DNA from: DAOTVD01 sp034437075
GTDB lineage: Bacteria; Chloroflexota; Anaerolineae; Aggregatilineales; J027
NCBI GenBank assembly: GCA_034437075.1
Contig: DAOTVD010000380.1
Span: forward strand, 1-6,070
Direction: 5' to 3'
DNA: 6,070 bases
Part shown: in pieces, positions 1 through 4,518 of the stretch
Position numbering within the stretch: the first letter of the stretch is position 1
Layout of the letters: each line of letters begins with the position of its first letter
The notes under the pieces: generated by a model
What the model was told of the DNA's origin: nothing
The model's input: the letters and a program-made list of their open reading frames with translations, nothing else
The model's database searches: none
Made by a program: the position numbers and the translations under genes

Positions 1-37
1 CGGTATCCTTTTCGACAAAAGCAAGCGGCATAGTTAA
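1..37 (+). other. Possible 3' end of a rightward gene cut by the window edge
   Basis: Two plus-strand frames enter from the left edge and stop almost at once. One reads RYPFRQKQAA and stops with TAG at 31-33; the other reads GILFDKSKRHS and stops with TAA at 35-37. A rightward terminator hairpin starts about 40 bases further on, which is where one expects it after a gene end, so one of these tails is probably real. I cannot choose the frame or name the product from about ten residues. A leftward gene starting beyond the edge is the alternative, but the T-run of the hairpin faces the other way. Confidence 0.3.
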
Positions 38-54
38 ATACTTGGAAAAGCCTA

Positions 55-106
55 ATCGGATAACCACATGTTCTAACAAGGGGCTTAAGCCCCTTGTTAT
101 ATTTTT
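55..106 (+). repeat. Terminator-associated repeat, left copy
   Basis: This copy consists of the box ATCGGATAACC (55-65), a 7-base spacer, CTAACAAGGGG leading into the palindromic stem (73-99), and a T-rich tail. The same arrangement occurs inverted at 889-943, so the pair forms a long inverted repeat around the response regulator gene. Confidence 0.6.
74..106 (+). terminator. Rho-independent terminator, rightward
   Basis: Bases 74-99 form a perfect 26-base palindrome whose core is AACAAGGGGCTT and its reverse complement, able to fold into an 11-bp GC-rich hairpin with a four-base loop. It is followed on the plus strand by TATATTTTTC, a usable T-run. The minus-strand side of the stem has no T-run, so it should mainly stop transcription coming from the left. 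It may still mark the mRNA end of the leftward response regulator gene by forming the same stem. A near-identical stem occurs at 896-921. Confidence 0.75.
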
Positions 107-244
107 CGTGCTTAGCGGCCTCGCCTGGCAATCGAATCACACCCCAACCCTGGGCCTTAAGCGCCAGATTTAGCACCCGCGTGCTGATGTGTTCAATCGG
201 GGATGTCAATAGCCTGAATTCGTTTTCTGTTTGGCCGAAGTGGG

Positions 245-739
245 CTAAGTTTCGGCTTCGTCGTCCTTGGGTTTGTGCTCGCGGAAGCGGTCGCGCATGG
301 CGGAACGGGGCTGGATGCGCGGCGAGTTCTGCGCGGCTTGCTGGTAGCTATCGGGCACTTCCCAGCTATCAATATCCAGCAGCAACTTAATCCGCTCGCG
401 CAGGGCCAGAATATCGAAAGGTTTGGTCATGTAATAGTCGATCAAGCTGCGCGTGAATTGCACCCGCTGCTGAAAGGCTTGCTCGGTCACGCTTAGGAAA
501 ATAACCGGGATGCTGCGCGTGGGGGGGTTCTGGCGGATTTCAGCGTGGATTTCTAGGCCAGACATCCCCGGCACTTTGACATCCAGCAGCACCAAATCGG
601 GTATTTCATCCAGGATGGCGTTCAGGCCGCTGGGGCCATCTTGATAGGTGCGAATATTTACTTCATCGGACTCCAGCAAGACTTCGATTAACTCTGAGAT
701 TTGCGGGTCATCTTCTATGGCGATAATGGTTTTCACCAT
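245..739 (-). CDS. Single-domain response regulator (CheY-like receiver) with charged C-terminal tail
   Basis: This 164-residue cytoplasmic protein is a phospho-receiver. The receiver spans about residues 3-123. The acidic pocket is E9-D10 in IIAIEDDP, the phospho-acceptor is D53 in LVLLDVKVPGMSG, the switch Ser is S83 in VIFLS, and the conserved Lys is K106 in YYMTKPFD. All residues needed for phosphorylation are therefore present. No DNA-binding or enzymatic output domain follows. Residues 124-164 form a Gln/Pro/Arg-rich then acidic tail, ending KPKDDEAET, that looks unstructured. The start at 739 was chosen over in-frame ATGs at 829 and 781 because GGAG lies 7 bases upstream and the receiver begins right there; the upstream residues match nothing in the family. 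No histidine kinase is in the window, so the signal and the partner are unknown. It appears monocistronic, lying between two hairpin terminators. Confidence 0.9.
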   Translation of the reverse strand: MVKTIIAIEDDPQISELIEVLLESDEVNIRTYQDGPSGLNAILDEIPDLVLLDVKVPGMSGLEIHAEIRQNPPTRSIPVIFLSVTEQAFQQRVQFTRSLIDYYMTKPFDILALRERIKLLLDIDSWEVPDSYQQAAQNSPRIQPRSAMRDRFREHKPKDDEAET

Positions 740-746
740 GGTGTGT

Positions 747-750
747 CTCC
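747..750 (-). promoter_or_regulatory. Shine-Dalgarno site fixing the response regulator start
   Basis: The minus strand reads GGAG at 750-747, seven bases before the ATG at 739. The longer in-frame starts at 829 and 781 lack a comparable site, so this decides the start. Confidence 0.7.
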
Positions 751-773
751 GGTCGTCAAGCTGTCTCGCGCAT

Positions 774-807
774 ATCATATCATATCCGCCTAGCGTGAAT
801 AAACCAC
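774..807 (-). promoter_or_regulatory. Candidate promoter of the response regulator gene with ATATC x3 repeat
   Basis: On the minus strand two overlapping TATGAT hexamers (784-779 and 779-774) match four to five positions of a -10 box and lie 35-45 bases before the start codon. They are made by a perfect three-fold tandem repeat of ATATC (plus strand 772-786). The possible -35 elements upstream, TTATTC at 802-797 or TGGTTT at 806-801, are weak. A TATAAC at 815-810 is an alternative -10 box. The AT-rich island in GC-rich surroundings supports a promoter, but the exact elements are uncertain. Confidence 0.35.
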
Positions 808-888
808 AGGTTATAGCGGACCTGAGCATCCGATTTGAGCAAGGCAGATTTCAGGCGGGTTCGTTTGCATCGCGGGCAGGCGCGCTCC

Positions 889-921
889 ATAAAATTAACA
901 AGGGGCTTAGGCCCCTTGTTA
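889..921 (-). terminator. Rho-independent terminator of the gcv operon, leftward
   Basis: Bases 896-921 form an 11-bp stem (AACAAGGGGC core) with the loop around 907-910. On the minus strand the stem is followed by AATTTTAT. It lies about 60 bases past the gcvPB stop codon and so should end the gcvH-gcvPA-gcvPB transcript and protect the response regulator gene from read-through. Its 24-base core differs at only one base from that of the terminator at 74-106. Confidence 0.7.
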
Positions 922-943
922 GGAAAATATAGGGTTATCCGAT
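889..943 (-). repeat. Terminator-associated repeat, right copy (inverted)
   Basis: Read on the minus strand this copy has the identical box ATCGGATAACC (943-933), a 10-base spacer, CTAACAAGGGG and the stem (922-896), then AATTTTAT. The 24-base stem core differs from the left copy at one position, and the spacers differ in length and sequence. Confidence 0.6.
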
Positions 944-981
944 CCAATTCCACTCAGGAATCGTCAAAAGCCCCGCCCGGC

Positions 982-2520
982 CTAATCCGCTGCCGAGCCT
1001 TCGGGCACGAGCGGCAAACAACACAGCACGAGTTGCTTGGCCGCGCGCACCTCATCCACGCGGCGCACGGGGGCCTCGTGGGGGGCGGTGTGCAGCATCT
1101 CGGGATTATCGCGCGCTTCCTGGGCGATTTTCTGCATGGCCTCCACAAAGCCATCTAGCACGCGCTTGGTTTCCGTTTCGGTCGGCTCGATGAGCAGCGC
1201 CTCTGGCACGATGAGCGGGAAGTAATTGGTCGGCGGATGGTAGCCATAGTCGATGAGCCGCTTGGAAATATCCAGCGCGTGAATGTCGGGCGCGTCCTTA
1301 AAATGACCTTCTAGTACGAATTCATGGCCGCAGAGGCGGTCATACGGCATGTTGAAGGTGTCTTTCAGGCGGGCGCGTAGGTAATTGGCATTCAGCACGG
1401 CATGCTGCGTGACGGCCTTCAAGCCATCGCCGCCATAGGCCATGATGTAGCTGATGGCGCGGATATGCATACCGAAATTGCCCCAAAACGACTTCAAGCG
1501 CCCGATGCTGTGCGCGGGCATGGTCCAGCCATATAGCGGCGCGTCGTTGTCCTCCCCGGCTTCTTCGGTGATGCCAACGATAGGGCCGGGCAAAAAGTCC
1601 TTCAGTTGATCGTTGCACGCCACGGGGCCGCTACCGGGGCCGCCGCCGCCGTGGGGCGTGCTGAAGGTCTTGTGCAGGTTATAGTGCATAACATCGAAAC
1701 CCAGTTCGCCGGGTTTCATGACGCCCAGCATGGCGTTCATGTTGGCCCCGTCCATGTACATCAGGCCGCCGCAAGCGTGCACCGCCGCGATGATGTCTTC
1801 GATATGTTCTTCGAAGACGCCTAGCGTGCTGGGGACGGTGATCATCATCCCCGCGACGGTGTCGTCGCAAGCGGCGCGCAGGGCCTCCATATCGACATCG
1901 CCCTTATCATCGCTGCCGATTTCGATAACCTCTAGCCCGGCCATGGTCGTGGTGGCGGGGTTGGTGCCATGGGCCGAGTCCGGCACAATGATTTTGGTGC
2001 GTTTTTCGTCGCCACGCGCCTTGTGATAGGCGCGGATCATCAAAATCCCGGCGAATTCGCCCTGGGCCCCGGCGGCGGGCTGCAAGCTGACGGCGCGCAT
2101 ACCGCTGATTTCGGCCAGGTATTGTTGTAATTGCCACATCAGGGCCAGGGCGCCTTGGGCTTGGGCGGTGGCCTGGGCGGGGTGCAAGGCCGCGAAGCCT
2201 GGCAAACGGGCCATATTTTCGTTGATGCGCGGGTTGTGCTTCATGGTGCACGAGCCCAGCGGATAAAAGGTCTTGTCGATGGCCATATTCAGGCCGCTGA
2301 GGCGCGTAAAATGGCGCACGACCTCGGCCTCGCCCACCTCGGGCAAGGGCAGATCATCCCGGCGCAGTTCGGCGGGTATTTCCGTGGTTGGCACATCCGG
2401 CGCGGGGAGGCTGATGCCCTGGCGGCCCGGCGTGCTCAGTTCGTAAATCAGCGGTTCGAGCGGCGCGGCGGCGGGTTCGGGGGTTTGGGTCGTGGGGGGC
2501 GTCGCGACATTATCGGTCAT
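982..2520 (-). CDS. gcvPB: Glycine dehydrogenase (decarboxylating) subunit 2, GcvPB
   Basis: GcvPB is the C-terminal, PLP-carrying half of the glycine cleavage P-protein (EC 1.4.4.2). With GcvPA it decarboxylates glycine and moves the aminomethyl group to lipoyl-GcvH in the cytoplasm. The 512 residues begin with a Pro/Ala/Thr-rich leader (1-20), then the family opening EPLIYELSTPGRQG (22-35). Further motifs are FYPLGSCTMKHNPR (85-98), SLQPAAGAQGE (145-155), PDSAHGTNPA (180-189), the sheet and Asp segment MYMDGANMNA (254-263), and the PLP-lysine motif HYNLHKTFSTPHGGGGPG (279-296) with K284 as the expected Schiff-base lysine. YFPLIVPEALLIEPTET (433-449) is also typical. The protein is complete. 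The ATG overlaps the gcvPA stop as ATGA, with GAGG five bases upstream, which points to translational coupling and a 1:1 subunit ratio. It is the last gene of the operon, followed by the terminator at 921-889. Confidence 0.97.
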   Translation of the reverse strand: MTDNVATPPTTQTPEPAAAPLEPLIYELSTPGRQGISLPAPDVPTTEIPAELRRDDLPLPEVGEAEVVRHFTRLSGLNMAIDKTFYPLGSCTMKHNPRINENMARLPGFAALHPAQATAQAQGALALMWQLQQYLAEISGMRAVSLQPAAGAQGEFAGILMIRAYHKARGDEKRTKIIVPDSAHGTNPATTTMAGLEVIEIGSDDKGDVDMEALRAACDDTVAGMMITVPSTLGVFEEHIEDIIAAVHACGGLMYMDGANMNAMLGVMKPGELGFDVMHYNLHKTFSTPHGGGGPGSGPVACNDQLKDFLPGPIVGITEEAGEDNDAPLYGWTMPAHSIGRLKSFWGNFGMHIRAISYIMAYGGDGLKAVTQHAVLNANYLRARLKDTFNMPYDRLCGHEFVLEGHFKDAPDIHALDISKRLIDYGYHPPTNYFPLIVPEALLIEPTETETKRVLDGFVEAMQKIAQEARDNPEMLHTAPHEAPVRRVDEVRAAKQLVLCCLPLVPEGSAAD

Positions 2521-3863
2521 GATGGCCTCGCAATCTGTTTCAAGGCTTCCACAAAGGAATCAATTTCGGTGCGGGTATTCATTTCGGTGACGGCGACGAG
2601 CATCTCGTTTTCGCGCCCGGGGTGGCTCTGGCCCAGGTCATAGCCGCCGATGATCCCGTGCTGCTCTAGCAAGGTTTGGTTGATTTCGGCGGCGGGCTGG
2701 GGCGTGGTGACGACAAATTCCTTGAAGAACGGCGCTTCGCGCTTGACGCTGTAGCCTTCTAGCGCGTCGATTTGGTCGGCGGCGTAGTGGGCTTTGTGCC
2801 AGCATAGTTCGGCCACTTGGCGCAGGCCGGATTTACCCATGGCGCTCATATATACGGCGGCGGCGGTGGACATCAAGCCCTGGTTGGTGCAGATATTGCT
2901 GGTGGCTTTCTCGCGGCGGATGTCTTGCTCGCGGGGACGTAGGGTCATCACGAAGGCACGGCGGCCTTCGGTATCGAGCGTTTCGCCCACGATACGCCCG
3001 GCAATTTTACGGACGTGTTGGTTCCGCGTGGCGAAGATGCCCAAGTACGGCCCGCCGAAGCTGAGCGGAATACCCAGGGATTGCCCCTCCGCCACCACAA
3101 TATCGGCCCCGAATGCGCCGGGCGGTTTCAGCAGCGCGCAGGCGATTGGGTCGGTGACGACGCACAAGAGCGCTTTATGCTCCTGGCATGCTTTGGCCAG
3201 TTCATCCAGGGAATGGATTTCGCCGAAAAAGTTCGGGTATTGCACGGCCACCAGGGCGGTGCTGTCGTCAATCATGTCAATCAAATCGGGGATGGTGGCG
3301 TTGCCCCGGTGCCCCACAAATTTTAGATCGCGCCATTGATGGTAAGTGCTCGCGACTTCGAGATACTGCGGATGAATGCCGGGCGAGAGGACGATTTTGC
3401 GCCGTTTGCCCCGGTGGATTTCCGTGGCCATGGTGATAGCTTCAGCCAGGGCGGTGGCGGCGTCATAGTGGCTAGCGTTGGCCGCTTCCATATCCAGCAA
3501 GGCGCAGACCATGCTCTGAAATTCATAGGTCGCTTGCAGCGTGCCCTGGCTGACTTCGGGCTGATAGGGCGTGTAGGCGGTCAGGAATTCGCCACGCAGG
3601 ATCATATGATCCACCACGGCGGGGATAAAATGCTGGTAGGCCCCGGCCCCGAGAAAGCTGGGGTAACGATCCGTCGCGACGTTGGCATTGGCCACGGCGG
3701 TCAGTTCGCGCGCGATTTCCAGTTCGCTCAGCGCGGGGGGTAAATCCAACAGCGGGAAGCGCTTGCCGTCCGGCACGGCATCGAACAACGCATCCAGCGA
3801 ATCGACGCCGATGCTGGCCAGCATGGCCGCTCGGTCTTGGTCGGTGTGCGGGATGTATCCCAT
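2517..3863 (-). CDS. gcvPA: Glycine dehydrogenase (decarboxylating) subunit 1, GcvPA
   Basis: GcvPA is the N-terminal half of the split P-protein. It has an aminotransferase-like fold without its own PLP lysine and completes the active site with GcvPB. The 448 residues match the usual family length. The start MGYIPHTDQD is the typical opening of the family. Other signatures are FLGAGAYQHFIPAVVD (70-85), RGEFLTAYTPYQPEVSQGTLQ (90-110), SHYDAATALAEA (131-142, where many homologues have DGAT), QSLGIPLSFGGPYLGIFA (261-278) and GRIVGETLDTEGRRAFV (289-305), followed by REQDIRREKATSNICTNQ (311-328). An in-frame TAA two codons upstream rules out a longer protein. The stop codon overlaps the start of gcvPB. 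The gap to gcvH is 132 bases and may hold a partial terminator. The gene is complete, with codon use like its neighbours. Confidence 0.97.
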   Translation of the reverse strand: MGYIPHTDQDRAAMLASIGVDSLDALFDAVPDGKRFPLLDLPPALSELEIARELTAVANANVATDRYPSFLGAGAYQHFIPAVVDHMILRGEFLTAYTPYQPEVSQGTLQATYEFQSMVCALLDMEAANASHYDAATALAEAITMATEIHRGKRRKIVLSPGIHPQYLEVASTYHQWRDLKFVGHRGNATIPDLIDMIDDSTALVAVQYPNFFGEIHSLDELAKACQEHKALLCVVTDPIACALLKPPGAFGADIVVAEGQSLGIPLSFGGPYLGIFATRNQHVRKIAGRIVGETLDTEGRRAFVMTLRPREQDIRREKATSNICTNQGLMSTAAAVYMSAMGKSGLRQVAELCWHKAHYAADQIDALEGYSVKREAPFFKEFVVTTPQPAAEINQTLLEQHGIIGGYDLGQSHPGRENEMLVAVTEMNTRTEIDSFVEALKQIARPS

Positions 3864-3876
3864 CGGTTATGCGTTT

Positions 3877-3881
3877 CTCCT
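3877..3881 (-). promoter_or_regulatory. Distant Shine-Dalgarno site of gcvPA
   Basis: AGGAG on the minus strand (3881-3877) is the only good ribosome binding site before gcvPA, but it sits 13 bases from the ATG instead of the usual 5-9. No closer purine-rich motif exists, and a stop codon two codons upstream leaves no earlier start. The site may be used inefficiently or brought closer by RNA folding. Confidence 0.5.
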
Positions 3882-3910
3882 GTTAACGTTTAATTTGGCG
3901 ACACACACAT

Positions 3911-3926
3911 CAACATAGCAACATAG
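3911..3926. repeat. 8-bp tandem duplication between gcvH and gcvPA
   Basis: The unit CAACATAG occurs twice in direct succession, just after a short CA-rich run (3901-3909). On the minus strand it gives two TATGTT motifs, about 50-60 bases before the gcvPA start, that could loosely act as -10 boxes. It may equally be simple replication slippage. Confidence 0.5.
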
Positions 3927-3942
3927 AGCGCTTTAGTTATAG

Positions 3943-3983
3943 CAAAAATTGGGAGCCCCGCCGAACCCATTGGTTTGACGGGG
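3943..3983 (-). terminator. Weak hairpin with T-run after gcvH (possible attenuator)
   Basis: On the minus strand a CCCCG arm (3983-3979) can pair with CGGGG (3960-3956), and an inner AACC/GGTT pair can stack within it. ATTTTTG follows about seven bases later. A competing short TGGG/CCCA stem sits directly against the T-run. The hairpin begins about 13 bases after the gcvH stop. It would reduce, rather than end, transcription into gcvPA and so favour excess GcvH. On the plus strand the outer stem is followed directly by TATTTT, so it could also block antisense transcripts. Confidence 0.4.
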
Positions 3984-3995
3984 TATTTTGGCGCG

Positions 3996-4391
3996 CTAGC
4001 CGCGATCTTCGTTGTAGGACTGATACGCGGCCTTATCCATCAGGCCGTCTAGCGCGCTTTTGTCGGTGATTTTAATTTTGATGATCCAGCCCTTGCCATA
4101 CGGGTCTGTGTTGATGGCTTCGGGCTCGTCTTCTAAGCTCTCGTTGACCTCGGTCACTTCCCCCGCGACGGGCATTTTCAAATCGGCGGCGGCTTTGACG
4201 CTCTCCACCACGCCGAAGACATCCCCCGCGCCGAAGGCGTCGCCCACGCTGGGCAGTTCCACATACACGATGTCGTTCAGTTGGTCCTGGGCATAGTCGC
4301 TGATGCCCACGGTGGCGTTATCCCCATCCACCCGCACCCATTCGTCGGCCTGGGTATATTTTACGTCATCGGGATATTTGAGTTCGGCCAT
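3996..4391 (-). CDS. gcvH: Glycine cleavage system H protein
   Basis: GcvH is the small lipoyl shuttle protein of the glycine cleavage complex. Its lipoyl arm takes the aminomethyl group from the P-protein, presents it to the T-protein, and is reoxidised by the L-protein. The 131 residues match the family's usual length and fold. Near the N-terminus lie YTQADEWVRVDGDNATVGISDYAQDQLNDIVYVELP (12-47). The lipoylation motif GVVESVKAAADLKMPVAGEV (60-79) has K66 as the modified lysine. The C-terminal signature DPYGKGWIIKI is at 96-106. All the expected residues are present. The start is supported by GGAGG seven bases upstream. It is the first gene of the leftward operon, with a perfect TATAAT about 33 bases before the start codon. 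The leader is too short for a glycine riboswitch. No gcvT lies upstream, where the divergent GH15 gene sits instead. Confidence 0.97.
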   Translation of the reverse strand: MAELKYPDDVKYTQADEWVRVDGDNATVGISDYAQDQLNDIVYVELPSVGDAFGAGDVFGVVESVKAAADLKMPVAGEVTEVNESLEDEPEAINTDPYGKGWIIKIKITDKSALDGLMDKAAYQSYNEDRG

Positions 4392-4423
4392 TCTTCACCC
4401 TCCATGATTGTGTAGATGCGCTG

Positions 4424-4450
4424 ATTATAACACAGGCGCGGGTTTGTTAG
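4424..4450 (-). promoter_or_regulatory. Promoter of the gcvH-gcvPA-gcvPB operon
   Basis: A perfect TATAAT lies on the minus strand at 4429-4424. CTAACA at 4450-4445 matches four of six bases of a -35 box, with a short 15-base spacer. Transcription would start near 4417, leaving a leader of roughly 25 bases that contains the GGAGG site of gcvH. That excludes a riboswitch in this leader unless transcription starts further upstream. Confidence 0.6.
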
Positions 4451-4476
4451 ACTATACACAGACGGGGCCATATGAC
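4448..4476 (+). promoter_or_regulatory. Candidate divergent promoter of the GH15 gene
   Basis: On the plus strand TAGACT (4448-4453) and TATGAC (4471-4476) each match four of six consensus bases and are separated by the ideal 17 bases. The leader would be about 35 bases. The -35 element overlaps that of the leftward gcv promoter, so the two polymerases could exclude each other. The assignment is by eye and moderate at best. Confidence 0.35.
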
Positions 4477-4518
4477 GAATTGGCTCCCCTATTGCATGGC
4501 TCAAAAAAAGGATACCCT

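Noticed and set aside
234..256. GCCGAA/TTCGGC hairpin across the response regulator stop codon as a terminator
   Set aside because: It has only six base pairs, an 11-base loop and no T-run on either strand.
94..390. 98-residue plus-strand open frame starting inside the hairpin at the left
   Set aside because: It starts within the terminator stem, has no ribosome site, and overlaps the response regulator gene antisense.
740..829. Longer start of the response regulator at 829 (30 extra residues)
   Set aside because: The extra residues precede the first strand of the receiver without family support, while a good GGAG site sits exactly before the ATG at 739.
2131..2643. 170-residue plus-strand frame opposite gcvPB/gcvPA
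   Set aside because: It is a shadow frame of two well-supported genes, with low-complexity Gly/Ala/Gln composition.
2..4516. AAAAGGATACC shared between the left edge (minus strand, 12-2) and the GH15 ribosome site (4506-4516)
   Set aside because: Eleven-base matches are expected several times by chance in 6 kb on both strands, and the match has no extended flanking similarity.
4392..4518. Glycine riboswitch upstream of gcvH
   Set aside because: The predicted leader is only about 25 bases, and the region shows no paired glycine aptamer structure.
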